This document shows positions 9,889-22,676 of a stretch of 64,000 nt of DNA, piece by piece. Both the position numbers and the translations under genes were made by a program. Source of the DNA: Actinernus sp. WN-2022 (Eukaryota; Cnidaria; Anthozoa; Actiniaria; Actinernidae); NCBI GenBank assembly GCA_030867875.1, contig JAOWCC010001589.1:140279745-140343744 (forward strand), written 5' to 3'. Below the pieces are notes generated by a model. The model was not told the DNA's origin. It did not search any database and saw only the letters and a program-made list of their open reading frames with translations. Numbering within the stretch: the stretch's first letter is position 1; every line of letters begins with the position of its first letter.

Positions 9889-11726
9889 CCTGGTAGCATC
9901 AGAACACCAATGGATTAAGTTGGAGAAAGAAATGAAGAAAAAAATCAACATCTTCAAAAATGGTCAAATCTGTATTTTTTTGACCAGACCGGGTAGGCAA
10001 AAAATATCAGATTTCTGACAAAAACTAAAAAAACACTCAATATGCTTCAAAACCATGGCAAACAATCTGCTGATAGTTAACAGACATGATTGGATTAAGT
10101 TGGAGAAAGAAATGAAGAAAAAAATCAACATCTTGGAAAATGGTCAAATCTGTATTTTTTTGACCAGACCGGGTAGGCAAAAAACGTCAGATTTCTGACA
10201 AAAACTAAAAAAAAACTCAATATGCTTCAAAATGATGGCAAACAATCTCCTAGTAGCTTGAGAACAGAAATGGAGAAAGAATTGAAGAAAAAAATCAACA
10301 TCTTCAAAAATGGTCAAATCTGTATTTTTTTGACCAGACCGGGTAGGCAAAAAATATCAGATTTCTGACAAAAACTAAAAAAACACTCAATATGCTTCAA
10401 AACCATGGCAAACAATCTGCTGATAGTTAACAGACATGATTGGATTAAGTTGGAGAAAGAAATGAAGAAAAAAATCAACATCTTCGAAAATGGTCAAATC
10501 TGTATTTTTGACCAGACCGGGTAGGCAAAAAATGTCAGATTTCTGACAAAAACTAAAAAAACACTCAATATGCTTCAAAATGATGGCCAACAATCTGCTG
10601 ATAGTTAACAGACATGAATGGATTAAGTTGGAGAAAGAAATGAAGAAAAAAATCAACATCTTCAAAAATGGTCAAATCTGTATTTTTTTTACCAGACCGG
10701 GTAGGCAAAAAATGTCAGATTTCTGACAAAAACTAAAAAAACACTCAAGATGCTTCAAAATGATGGCAAACAATCTGCTGGTAGTTAACAGACATGATTG
10801 GATTAAGTTGGAGAAAGAAATGAAGAAAAAAATCAACATCTTCAAAAATGGTCAAATCTGTATTTTTTTGACCAGACCGGGTAGGCAAAAAATATCAGAT
10901 TTCTGACAAAAACTAAAAAAACACTCAATATGCTTCAAAACCATGGCAAACAATCTGCTGATAGTTAACAGACATGATTGGATTAAGTTGGAGAAAGAAA
11001 TGAAGAAAAAAATCAACATCTTCGAAAATGGTCAAATCTGTATTTTTTGACCAGACCGGGTAGGCAAAAAATGTCAGATTTCTGACAAAAACTAAAAAAA
11101 CACTCAATATGCTTCAAAATGATGGCCAACAATCTGCTGATAGTTAACAGACATGAATGGATTAAGTTGGAGAAAGAAATGAAGAAAAAAATCAACATCT
11201 TCAAAAATGGTCAAATCTGTATTTTTTTTACCAGACCGGGTAGGCAAAAAATGTCAGATTTCTGACAAAAACTAAAAAAACACTCAAGATGCTTCAAAAT
11301 GATGGCAAACAATCTGCTGGTAGTTAACAGACATGATTGGATTAAGTTGGAGAAAGAAATGAAGAAAAAAATCAACATCTTCAAAAATGGTCAAATCTGT
11401 ATTTTTTTGACCAGACCGGGTAGGCAAAAAATATCAGATTTCTGACAAAAACTAAAAAAACACTCAATATGCTTCAAAATGATGGCCAACAATCTGCTGA
11501 TAGTTTCCAGACATGAATGGATTATGTTGGAGAAAGAATTGGAGAAAAAAATCAACATCTTCAAAAATGGTCAAATCTGTATTTTTTGGACCAGACCGGG
11601 TAGGCAAAAAATATCAGATTTCTGACAAAAACTAAAAAACCACTCAATATGCTTCAAAAGGTTGGCAAACAATCTCCTGGTAGCTTGAGAAGAGAAATGG
11701 AGAAAGAATTGAAGAAAAAAATCAAC

Positions 11727-11756
11727 ATCTTCAAAAAAAACACTCAAAATGATGGC
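11727..11756 (+). repeat. Fused monomer junction, form 1
   Basis: Leads into X block 6 within copy 4 of the 1,959-bp repeat. Confidence 0.85.
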
Positions 11757-11765
11757 AAACAATCT

Positions 11766-11935
11766 CCTGGTAGCTTCAGAACACAAATGAAATAAGTTGG
11801 AGAAAGAATAACAAAAATGGATACTTCACATAAAATTTAGAGTTTCATGTTTGCACTTACCTCAATTTAGGTCTCCCAACACCTAAACTTGCCCAGAACC
11901 AAGCCATTCTGTCCACAAGCACTTCACATCTTTAT
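11766..11935 (+). repeat. X block 6 (domain I form)
   Basis: 170 bp, 'atggatac' form, in copy 4 of the 1,959-bp repeat. Confidence 0.9.
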
Positions 11936-12166
11936 CCTGGTAGCATCAGAACACCAATGGATTATGTTGGAGAAAGAAATTAAGAAAAAAATCAACATCT
12001 TCAAAAATGGTCAAATCTGTATTTTTTGGACTAGACCGGGTAGGCAAAAAATATCAGATTTCTGACAAAAACTAAAAAAACACTCAATATGCTTCAAAAG
12101 GTTGGCAAACAATCTCCTGGTAGCTTGAGAACAGAAATGGAGAAAGAATTGAAGAAAAAAATCAAC

Positions 12167-12196
12167 ATCTTCAAAAAAAACACTCAAAATGATGGC
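12167..12196 (+). repeat. Fused monomer junction, form 1
   Basis: Type A tail form within copy 4 of the 1,959-bp repeat. Confidence 0.85.
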
Positions 12197-13505
12197 AAAC
12201 AATCTGCTGGTAGTTAACAGACATGATTGGATTAAGTTGGAGAAAGAATTGAAGAAAAAAATCAACATCTTCAAAAATGGTCAAATCTGTATTTTTTTCA
12301 CCAGACCGGGTAGGCAAAAAAATGTCAGATTTCTGACAAAAACTAAAAAACCACTCAATATGCTTCAAAACGATGGCAAACAATCTGCTGATAGTTTCCA
12401 GACATGAATGGATTAAGTTGGAGAAAGAAATGAAGAAAAAATCAACATCTTCAAAAATGGTCAAATCTGTATTTTTTTGACCAGACCGGGTAGGCGAAAA
12501 ATCTCAGATTTCTGACAAAAACTAAATAAACACTCAATATGCTTCAAAATGTTGGCAAACAATCTCCTGGTAGCTTGAGAACACAAATGGAGAAAGAATT
12601 GAAGAAAAAAATCAACATCTTCAAAAATGGTCAAATCTGTATTTTTTGGACCAGACCGGGTAGGCAAAAAATGTCAGATTTCTGACAAAAACTAAAAAAA
12701 CACTCAAGATGCTTCAAAATGATGGCAAACAATCTGCTGGTAGTTAACAGACATGATTGGATTAAGTTGGAGAAAGAAATGAAGAAAAAAATCAACATCT
12801 TCAAAAATGGTCAAATCTGTATTTTTTTGACCAGACCGGGTAGGCAAAAAATATCAGATTTCTGACAAAAACTAAAAAAACACTCAATATGCTTCAAAAC
12901 CATGGCAAACAATCTGCTGATAGTTAACAGACATGATTGGATTAAGTTGGAGAAAGAAATGAAGAAAAAAATCAACATCTTCGAAAATGGTCAAATCTGT
13001 ATTTTTTGACCAGACCGGGTAGGCAAAAAATGTCAGATTTCTGACAAAAACTAAAAAAACACTCAATATGCTTCAAAATGATGGCCAACAATCTGCTGAT
13101 AGTTAACAGACATGAATGGATTAAGTTGGAGAAAGAAATGAAGAAAAAAATCAACATCTTCAAAAATGGTCAAATCTGTATTTTTTTGACCAGACCGGGT
13201 AGGCAAAAAATATCAGATTTCTGACAAAAACTAAAAAAACACTCAATATGCTTCAAAATGATGGCCAACAATCTGCTGATAGTTTCCAGACATGAATGGA
13301 TTATGTTGGAGAAAGAATTGGAGAAAAAAATCAACATCTTCAAAAATGGTCAAATCTGTATTTTTTGGACCAGACCGGGTAGGCAAAAAATATCAGATTT
13401 CTGACAAAAACTAAAAAACCACTCAATATGCTTCAAAAGGTTGGCAAACAATCTCCTGGTAGCTTGAGAAGAGAAATGGAGAAAGAATTGAAGAAAAAAA
13501 TCAAC

Positions 13506-13535
13506 ATCTTCAAAAAAAACACTCAAAATGATGGC
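13506..13535 (+). repeat. Fused monomer junction, form 1
   Basis: Leads into X block 7 in the shortened higher-order repeat. Confidence 0.85.
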
Positions 13536-13544
13536 AAACAATCT

Positions 13545-13714
13545 CCTGGTAGCTTCAGAACACAAATGAAATAAGTTGGAGAAAGAATAACAAAAATGGA
13601 TACTTCACATAAAATTTAGAGTTTCATGTTTGCACTTACCTCAATTTAGGTCTCCCAACACCTAAACTTGCCCAGAACCAAGCCATTCTGTCCACAAGCA
13701 CTTCACATCTTTAT
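13545..13714 (+). repeat. X block 7 (domain I form)
   Basis: 170 bp, last X block with 'atggatac'. Confidence 0.9.
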
Positions 13715-13945
13715 CCTGGTAGCATCAGAACACCAATGGATTATGTTGGAGAAAGAAATTAAGAAAAAAATCAACATCTTCAAAAATGGTCAAATCTGTA
13801 TTTTTTGGACTAGACCGGGTAGGCAAAAAATATCAGATTTCTGACAAAAACTAAAAAAACACTCAATATGCTTCAAAAGGTTGGCAAACAATCTCCTGGT
13901 AGCTTGAGAACAGAAATGGAGAAAGAATTGAAGAAAAAAATCAAC

Positions 13946-13975
13946 ATCTTCAAAAAAAACACTCAAAATGATGGC
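13946..13975 (+). repeat. Fused monomer junction, form 1
   Basis: Type A tail form; last copy of this junction in domain I. The next fused monomers are 28 kb away and have a different junction. Confidence 0.85.
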
Positions 13976-14875
13976 AAACAATCTGCTGGTAGTTAACAGA
14001 CATGATTGGATTAAGTTGGAGAAAGAATTGAAGAAAAAAATCAACATCTTCAAAAATGGTCAAATCTGTATTTTTTTCACCAGACCGGGTAGGCAAAAAA
14101 ATGTCAGATTTCTGACAAAAACTAAAAAACCACTCAATATGCTTCAAAACGATGGCAAACAATCTGCTGATAGTTTCCAGACATGAATGGATTAAGTTGG
14201 AGAAAGAAATGAAGAAAAAATCAACATCTTCAAAAATGGTCAAATCTGTATTTTTTTGACCAGACCGGGTAGGCGAAAAATCTCAGATTTCTGACAAAAA
14301 CTAAATAAACACTCAATATGCTTCAAAATGTTGGCAAACAATCTCCTGGTAGCTTGAGAACAGAAATGGAGAAAGAATTGAAGAAAAAAATCAACATCTT
14401 CAAAAATGGTCAAATCTGTATTTTTTTTACCAGACCGGGTAGGCAAAAAATGTCAGATTTCTGACAAAAACTAAAAAAACACTCAAGATGCTTCAAAATG
14501 ATGGCAAACAATCTGCTGGTAGTTAACAGACATGATTGGATTAAGTTGGAGAAAGAAATGAAGAAAAAAATCAACATCTTCAAAAATGGTCAAATCTGTA
14601 TTTTTTTGACCAGACCGGGTAGGCAAAAAATATCAGATTTCTGACAAAAACTAAAAAAACACTCAATATGCTTCAAAATGATGGCCAACAATCTGCTGAT
14701 AGTTTCCAGACATGAATGGATTATGTTGGAGAAAGAATTGGAGAAAAAAATCAACATCTTCAAAAATGGTCAAATCTGTATTTTTTGGACCAGACCGGGT
14801 AGGCGAAAAATCTCAGATTTCTGACAAAAACTAAAAAAACCACTCAAAATGCTTCAAAATGATGGCAAACAATCT

Positions 14876-15045
14876 CCTGGTAGCTTCAGAACACAAATGA
14901 AATAAGTTGGAGAAAGAATAACAAAAATGCATACTTCACATAAAATTTAGAGTTTCATGTTTGCACTTACCTCAATTTAGGTCTCCCAACACCTAAACTT
15001 GCCCAGAACCAAGCCATTCTGTCCACAAGCACTTCACATCTTTAT
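14876..15045 (+). repeat. X block 8
   Basis: 170 bp; first copy with 'atgcatac'; hairpin and donor-like motif intact. Confidence 0.9.
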
Positions 15046-15575
15046 CCTGGTAGCATCAGAACACCAATGGATTAAGTTGGAGAAAGAAATGAAGAAAAAA
15101 ATCAACATCTTCAAAAATGGTCAAATCTGTATTTTTTTCACCAGACCGGGTAGGCAAAAAATATCAGATTTCTGACAAAAACTAAAAAACCACTCAACAT
15201 GCTTCAAAAGGTTGGCAAACAATCTCCTGGTAGCTTGAGAACAGAAATGGAGAAAGAATTGAAGAAAAAACTCAACATCTTCAAAAATGGTCAAATCTGT
15301 ATTTTTTGGACCAGACCGGGTAGGCGAAAAATCTCAGATTTCTGACAAAAACTAAAAAAACACTCAATATGCTTCAAAATGATGGCAAACAATCTGTGAT
15401 AGTTAACAGACATGATTGGATTAAGTTGGAGAAAGAAATGAAGAAAAAAAATCAACATCTTCAAAAATGGTCAAATCTGTATTTTTTTGACCAGAACGGG
15501 TAGGCGAAAAATCTCAGATTTCTGACAAAAACTAAAAAAACACTCAAAATGCTTCAAAATGATGGCAAACAATCT

Positions 15576-15745
15576 CCTGGTAGCTTCAGAACACAAATGA
15601 AATAAGTTGGAGAAAGAATAACAAAAATGCATACTTCACATAAAATTTAGAGTTTCATGTTTGCACTTACCTCAATGTAGGTCTCCCAACACCTAAACTT
15701 GCCCAGAACCAAGCCATTCTGTCCACAAGCACTTCACATCTTTAT
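15576..15745 (+). repeat. X block 9
   Basis: 170 bp; 'aatgtaggt' breaks one hairpin pair; starts 'cctgg', whereas its 20,478-bp shifted counterpart starts 'ccttg'. Confidence 0.9.
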
Positions 15746-18037
15746 CCTGGTAGCATCAGAACACCAATGGATTAAGTTGGAGAAAGAAATGAAGAAAAAA
15801 ATCAACATCTTCAAAAATGGGTCAAATCTGTATTTTTTGGACCAGACCGGGTAGGCAAAAAATATCAGATTTCTGACAAAAACTAAAAAACCACTCAATA
15901 TGCTTCAAAATGATGGCCAACAATCTGCTGATAGTTTCCAGACATGAATGGATTATGTTGGAGAAAGAATTGGAGAAAAAAATCAACATCTTCAAAAATG
16001 GTCAAATCTGTATTTTTTGGACCAGACCGGGTAGGCAAAAAATATCAGATTTCTGACAAAAACTAAAAACCACTCAATATGCTTCAAAATGTTGGCAAAC
16101 AATCTCCTGGTAGCTTGAGAACACAAATGGAGAAAGAATTGAAGAAAAAAAATCAACATCTTCAAAAATGGTCAAATCTGTATTTTTTTGACCAGACCGG
16201 GTAGGCAAAAAATGTCAGATTTCTGACAAAAACTAAAAAACCACTCAATATGCTTCAAAACGATGGCAAACAATCTGCTGATAGTTAACAGACATGATTG
16301 GATTAAGTTGGAGAAAGAAATGAAGAAGAAAAATCAACATCTTCAAAAATGGTCAAATCTGAATTTTTTTGACCAGACCGGGTAGGCAAAAAATATCAGA
16401 TTTCTGACAAAAACTAAAAAACAACTCAATATGCTTCAAAATGATGGCCAACAATCTGCTGATAGTTTCCAGACATGAAAGGATTTTGTTGGAGAAAGAA
16501 TTGGAGAAAAAAATCAACATCTTCAAAAATGGTCAAATCTGTATTTTTTGGACCAGACCGGGTAGGCAAAAAATATCAGATTTCTGACAAAAACTAAAAA
16601 ACCACTCAATATGCTTCAAAATGATGGCAAACAATCTGCTGATAGTTAACAGACATGATTGGATTAAGTTGGAGAAAGAATTGAAGAAAAAATTAACATC
16701 TTCAAAAATGGTCAAATCTGTATTTTTTGGACCAGACCGGGTAGGCGAAAAATCTCAGATTTCTGACAAAAACTAAAAAACCACTCAATATGCTTCAAAA
16801 TGTTGGCAAACAATCTCCTGGTAGCTTGAGAACACAAATGGAGAAAGAATTGAAAAAAAAAAATCAACATCTTCAAAAATGGTCAAATCTGTATTTTTTT
16901 GACCAGACCGGGTAGGCAAAAAATGTCAGATTTCTGACAAAAACTAAAAAACCACTCAATATGCTTCAAAAGGTTGGCAAACAATCTCCTGGTAGCTTGA
17001 GAACAGAAATGGAGAAAGAATTGAAGAAAAAAATCAACATCTTCAAAAATGGTCAAATCTGTATTTTTTGGACCAGACCGGGTAGGCAAAAAATGTCAGA
17101 TTTCTGACAAAAACTAAAAAACCACTCAATATGCTTCAAAACGATGGCAAACAATCTGCTGATAGTTAACAGACATGATTGGATTAAGTTGGAGAAAGAA
17201 ATGAAGAAAAAAATCAACATCTTCAAAAATGGTCAAATCTGTATTTTTTTCACCAGACCGGGTAGTCAAAAAATATCAGATTTCTGACAAAAACTAAAAA
17301 ACCACTCAATATGCTTCAAAATGATGGCCAACAATCTGCTGATAGTTTCCAGACATGAATGGATTATGTTGGAGAAAGAATTGGAGAAAAAAATCAACAT
17401 CTTCAAAAATGGTCAAATCTGTATTTTTTTGGACCAGACCGGGTAGGCAAAAAATATCAGATTTCTGACAAAAACTAAAAAACCACTCAATATGCTTCAA
17501 AATGTTGGCAAACAATCTCCTGTTAGCTTGAGAACACAAATGTAGAAAGAATTGAAGAAAAAAATCAACATCTTCAAAAATGGTCAAATCTGTATTTTTT
17601 TGACCAGACCGGGTAGGCAAAAAATGTCAGATTTCTGACAAAAACTAAAAAACCACTCAATATGCTTCAAAACGATGGCAAACAATCTGCTGATAGTTAA
17701 CAGACATGATTGGATTAAGTTGGAGAAAGAAATGAAGAAAAAAATCAACATCTTCAAAAATGGTCAAATCTGTATTTTTTGGACCAGACCGGGTAGGCAA
17801 AAATATCAGATTTCTGACCAAAACTAAAAAACCACTCAACATGCTTCAAAAGGTTGGCAAACAATCTCCTGGTAGCTTGAGAACAGAAATGGAGAAAGAA
17901 TTGAAGAAAAAACTCAACATCTTCAAAAATGGTCAAATCTGTATTTTTTGGACCAGACCGGGTAGGCGAAAAATCTCAGATTTCTGACAAAAACTAAAAA
18001 ACCACTCAAAATGCTTCAAAATGATGGCAAACAATCT

Positions 18038-18207
18038 CCTGGTAGCTTCAGAACACAAATGAAATAAGTTGGAGAAAGAATAACAAAAATGCATACTTCA
18101 CATAAAATTTAGAGTTTCATGTTTGCACTTACCTCAATTTAGGTCTCCCAACACCTAAACTTGCCCAGAACCAAGCCATTCTGTCCACAAGCACTTCACA
18201 TCTTTAT
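18038..18207 (+). repeat. X block 10
   Basis: 170 bp; common form with intact hairpin; counterparts at 32,574 and 38,516. Confidence 0.9.
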
Positions 18208-18906
18208 CCTGGTAGCATCAGAACACCAATGGATTAAGTTGGAGAAAGAAATGAAGAAAAAAATCAACATCTTCAAAAATGGTCAAATCGGTATTTTTTG
18301 GACCAGACCGGGTAGGCAAAAAATGTCAGATTTCTGACAAAAACTAAAAAAACGCTCAATATGCTTCAAAATGATGGCCAACAATCTGCTGATAGTTTCC
18401 AGACATGAATGGATTATGTTGGAGAAAGAATTGGAGAAAAAAAATCAACATCTTCAAAAATGGTCAAATCTGTATTTTTTGGACCAGACCGGGTAGGCAA
18501 AAATATCAGATTTCTGACAAAAACTAAAAAACCACTCAACATGCTTCAAAAGGTTGGCAAACAATCTCCTGGTAGCTTGAGAACAGAAATGGAGAAAGAA
18601 TTGAAGAAAAAATCAACATCTTCAAAAATGGTCAAATCTGTATTTTTTGGACCAGACCGGGTAGGCAAAAAATATCAGATTTCTGACAAAAACTAAAAAA
18701 CTACTCAACATGCTTCAAAAGGTTGGCAAACAATCTCCTGGTAGCTTGAGAACAGAAATGGAGAAAGAATTGAAGAAAAAACTCAACATCTTCAAAAATG
18801 GTCAAATCTGTATTTTTTGGACCAGACCGGGTAGGCGAAAAATCTCAGATTTCTGACAAAAACTAAAAAACCACTCAAAATGCTTCAAAATGATGGCAAA
18901 CAATCT

Positions 18907-19076
18907 CCTGGTAGCTTCAGAACACAAATGAAATAAGTTGGAGAAAGAATAACAAATATGCATACTTCACATAAAATTTAGAGTTTCATGTTTGCACTTA
19001 CCTCAATTTAGGTCTCCCAACACCTAAACTTGCCCAGAACCAAGCCATTCTGTCCACAAGCACTTCACATCTTTAT
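18907..19076 (+). repeat. X block 11
   Basis: 170 bp; private 'aacaaatatgc' variant, shared with the copies at 33,443 and 39,385; followed by 'ggattatgttgg'. Confidence 0.9.
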
Positions 19077-19426
19077 CCTGGTAGCATCAGAACACCAATG
19101 GATTATGTTGGAGAAAGAAATGAAGAAAAAAATCAACATCTTCAAAAATGGTCAAATCTGTATTTTTTGGACCAGACCGGGTAGGCAAAAAATAACAGAT
19201 TTCTGACAAAAACTAAAAAACCACTCAATATGCTTCAAAAGGTTGGCAAACAATCTCCTGGTAGCTTGAGAACAGAAATGGAGAAAGAATTGAAGAAAAA
19301 AATCAACATCTTCAAAAATGGTCAAATCTGTATTTTTTTTACCAGACCGGGTAGGCAAAAAATATCAGATTTCTGACAAAAACTAAAAAACCACTCAAAA
19401 TGCTTCAAAATGATGGCAAACAATCT

Positions 19427-19596
19427 CCTTGTAGCTTCAGAACACAAATGAAATAAGTTGGAGAAAGAATAACAAAAATGCATACTTCACATAAAATTTA
19501 GAGTTTCATGTTTGCACTTACCTCAATGTAGGTCTCCCAACACCTAAACTTACCCAGAACCAAGCCATTCTGTCCACAAGCACTTCACATCTTTAT
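19427..19596 (+). repeat. X block 12
   Basis: 170 bp; 'ccttgtag' start, 'tgtagg', and 'cttaccca', which its counterpart at 39,905 lacks. Confidence 0.9.
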
Positions 19597-19776
19597 CCTG
19601 GTAGCATCAGAACACCAATGGATTAAGTTGGAGAAAGAAATGAAGAAAAAAATCAACATCTTCAAAAATGGTCAAATCTGTATTTTTTTTACCAGACCGG
19701 GTAGGCAAAAAATATCAGATTTCTGACAAAAACTAAAAAACCACTCAAAATGCTTCAAAATGATGGCAAACAATCT

Positions 19777-19946
19777 CCTTGTAGCTTCAGAACACAAATG
19801 AAATAAGTTGGAGAAAGAATAACAAAAATGCATACTTCACATAAAATTTAGAGTTTCATGTTTGCACTTACCTCAATGTAGGTCTCCCAACACCTAAACT
19901 TGCCCAGAACCAAGCCATTCTGTCCACAAGCACTTCACATCTTTAT
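19777..19946 (+). repeat. X block 13
   Basis: 170 bp; 'ccttgtag' start and 'tgtagg'. It is 350 bp after block 12; the next X block is 4.5 kb away. Confidence 0.9.
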
Positions 19947-20567
19947 CCTGGTAGCATCAGAACACCAATGGATTAAGTTGGAGAAAGAAATGAAGAAAAA
20001 AATCAACATCTTCAAAAATGGGTCAAATCTGTATTTTTTGGACCAGACCGGGTAGGCAAAAAATATCAGATTTCTGACAAAAACTAAAAAACCACTCAAT
20101 ATGCTTCAAAATGATGGCCAACAATCTGCTGATAGTTTCCAGACATGAATGGATTATGTTGGAGAAAGAATTGGAGAAAAAAATCAACATCTTCAAAAAT
20201 GGTCAAATCTGTATTTTTTGGACCAGACCGGGTAGGCAAAAAATATCAGATTTCTGACAAAAACTAAAAAACCACTCAATATGCTTCAAAATGTTGGCAA
20301 ACAATCTCCTGGTAGCTTGAGAACACAAATGGAGAAAGAATTGAAGAAAAAAAATCAACATCTTCAAAAATGGTCAAATCTGTATTTTTTTGACCAGACC
20401 GGGTAGGCAAAAAATGTCAGATTTCTGACAAAAACTAAAAAACCACTCAATATGCTTCAAAACGATGGCAAACAATCTGCTGATAGTTAACAGACATGAT
20501 TGGATTAAGTTGGAGAAAGAAATGAAGAAAAAAATCAACATCTTCAAAAATGGTCAAATCTGTATTT

Positions 20568-20584
20568 TTTCGACCAGACCGGGT
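20568..20584 (+). other. CENP-B-box-like motif 1
   Basis: tttcgaccagaccgggt matches the mammalian CENP-B box core NTTCGNNNNANNCGGGN at 8 of 9 fixed positions; position 10 is g instead of A. Ordinary monomers have 'ttggacc', 'ttgacc' or 'tcacc' here and keep only the CGGG part. CENP-B binding is not established for this satellite. Confidence 0.55.
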
Positions 20585-20907
20585 AGGCAAAAAATATCAG
20601 ATTTCTGACAAAAACTAAAAACCACTCAATATGCTTCAAAATGTTGGCAAACAATCTCCTGGTAGCTTGAGAACACAAATGGAGAAAGAATTGAAAAAAA
20701 AAAATCAACATCTTCAAAAATGGTCAAATCTGTATTTTTTTGACCAGAGCGGGTAGGCAAAAAATGTCAGATTTCTGACAAAAACTAAAAAACCACTCAA
20801 TATGCTTCAAAAGGTTGGCAAACAATCTCCTGGTAGCTTGAGAACAGAAATGGAGAAAGAATTGAAGAAAAAAATCAACATCTTCAAAAATGGTCAAATC
20901 TGTATTT

Positions 20908-20924
20908 TTTCGACCAGACCGGGT
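20908..20924 (+). other. CENP-B-box-like motif 2
   Basis: Same 17-mer, in a type B unit followed by 'atgtcag'. Confidence 0.55.
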
Positions 20925-21608
20925 AGGCAAAAAATGTCAGATTTCTGACAAAAACTAAAAAACCACTCAATATGCTTCAAAACGATGGCAAACAATCTGC
21001 TGATAGTTAACAGACATGATTGGATTAAGTTGGAGAAAGAAATGAAGAAAAAAATCAACATCTTCAAAAATGGTCAAATCTGTATTTTTTTCACCAGACC
21101 GGGTAGGCAAAAAATATCAGATTTCTGACAAAAACTAAAAAACCACTCAATATGCTTCAAAATGATGGCCAACAATCTGCTGATAGTTTCCAGACATGAA
21201 TGGATTATGTTGGAGAAAGAATTGGAGAAAAAAATCAACATCTTCAAAAATGGTCAAATCTGTATTTTTTGGACCAGACCGGGTAGGCAAAAAATATCAG
21301 ATTTCTGACAAAAACTAAAAAACCACTCAATATGCTTCAAAATGTTGGCAAACAATCTCCTGGTAGCTTGAGAACACAAATGGAGAAAGAATTGAAAAAA
21401 AAAAATCAACATCTTCAAAAATGGTCAAATCTGTATTTTTTTGACCAGAGCGGGTAGGCAAAAAATGTCAGATTTCTGACAAAAACTAAAAAACCACTCA
21501 ATATGCTTCAAAAGGTTGGCAAACAATCTCCTGGTAGCTTGAGAACAGAAATGGAGAAAGAATTGAAGAAAAAAATCAACATCTTCAAAAATGGTCAAAT
21601 CTGTATTT

Positions 21609-21625
21609 TTTCGACCAGACCGGGT
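21609..21625 (+). other. CENP-B-box-like motif 3
   Basis: Same 17-mer, 701 bp after motif 2, so inherited through the 701-bp repeat. Confidence 0.55.
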
Positions 21626-22319
21626 AGGCAAAAAATGTCAGATTTCTGACAAAAACTAAAAAACCACTCAATATGCTTCAAAACGATGGCAAACAATCTG
21701 CTGATAGTTAACAGACATGATTGGATTAAGTTGGAGAAAGAAATGAAGAAAAAAATCAACATCTTCAAAAATGGTCAAATCTGTATTTTTTTCACCAGAC
21801 CGGGTAGGCAAAAAATATCAGATTTCTGACAAAAACTAAAAAACCACTCAATATGCTTCAAAATGATGGCCAACAATCTGCTGATAGTTTCCAGACATGA
21901 ATGGATTATGTTGGAGAAAGAATTGGAGAAAAAAATCAACATCTTCAAAAATGGTCAAATCTGTATTTTTTGGACCAGACCGGGTAGGCAAAAAATATCA
22001 GATTTCTGACAAAAACTAAAAAACCACTCAATATGCTTCAAAATGTTGGCAAACAATCTCCTGGTAGCTTGAGAACACAAATGGAGAAAGAATTGAAGAA
22101 AAAAAATCAACATCTTCAAAAATGGTCAAATCTGTATTTTTTTGACCAGACCGGGTAGGCAAAAAATGTCAGATTTCTGACAAAAACTAAAAAACCACTC
22201 AATATGCTTCAAAACGATGGCAAACAATCTGCTGATAGTTAACAGACATGATTGGATTAAGTTGGAGAAAGAAATGAAGAAAAAAATCAACATCTTCAAA
22301 AATGGTCAAATCTGTATTT

Positions 22320-22336
22320 TTTCGACCAGACCGGGT
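22320..22336 (+). other. CENP-B-box-like motif 4
   Basis: Same 17-mer, 1,752 bp after motif 1. Confidence 0.55.
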
Positions 22337-22659
22337 AGGCAAAAAATATCAGATTTCTGACAAAAACTAAAAACCACTCAATATGCTTCAAAATGTTGGC
22401 AAACAATCTCCTGGTAGCTTGAGAACACAAATGGAGAAAGAATTGAAAAAAAAAAATCAACATCTTCAAAAATGGTCAAATCTGTATTTTTTTGACCAGA
22501 GCGGGTAGGCAAAAAATGTCAGATTTCTGACAAAAACTAAAAAACCACTCAATATGCTTCAAAAGGTTGGCAAACAATCTCCTGGTAGCTTGAGAACAGA
22601 AATGGAGAAAGAATTGAAGAAAAAAATCAACATCTTCAAAAATGGTCAAATCTGTATTT

Positions 22660-22676
22660 TTTCGACCAGACCGGGT
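22660..22676 (+). other. CENP-B-box-like motif 5
   Basis: Same 17-mer, 1,752 bp after motif 2. Confidence 0.55.

Larger units (their letters stand above)
6842..11252 (+). repeat. 4,673-offset duplication, copy 2
   Basis: Second copy of 2,169-6,579, with no difference that I noticed in the stretches compared by eye. The gap between the two copies (6,580-6,841) holds ordinary A and B monomers in a different order. Confidence 0.85.
10666..12624 (+). repeat. 1,959-bp higher-order repeat, copy 4
   Basis: Same unit order as copy 1 (offset 10,416), with X block 6 and fused monomers near 11,727 and 12,167. Followed directly by a shortened copy. Confidence 0.82.
12625..14403 (+). repeat. Shortened higher-order repeat (about 1,779 bp)
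   Basis: Landmarks from about 13,350 on lie 1,779 bp after their counterparts in copy 4, which is one 180-bp monomer less than 1,959. The missing unit is a type A monomer upstream of X block 7, consistent with loss of exactly one repeat by unequal exchange. Confidence 0.8.
1..14820 (+). repeat. Domain I: type-A-rich array with 1,959-bp higher-order repeat
   Basis: This domain is distinguished by the form 'aaaaacactcaa' (later domains mostly have 'aaaaccactcaa'), by 'cttcgaaaatgg' variants found only here, and by X blocks reading 'atggatac'. The core higher-order unit is 1,959 bp. In landmark spacing it reads 180, 180, 179, 180, 180, 440, 270, 180, 170. The 440 and 270 steps contain the 80-bp deletion monomers and an X block. 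The exact end is uncertain, between about 14,400 and 14,830, because diagnostic variants change over one or two monomers. Confidence 0.85.
14821..20024 (+). repeat. Domain II: mixed A/B/X array
   Basis: From here on the 'aaccactc' form prevails and X blocks read 'atgcatac'. Six X blocks are present, some with the 'tgtagg' change that breaks one pair of the hairpin. From about 15,370 to the start of domain III, most of this domain recurs 20,478 bp downstream (about 35,850-41,100), and 16,533-19,360 also recurs 14,536 bp downstream. Private variants such as 'ctgaattttttt' near 16,360 and 'aatctgtgatag' near 15,392 are shared with those copies. Confidence 0.82.
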
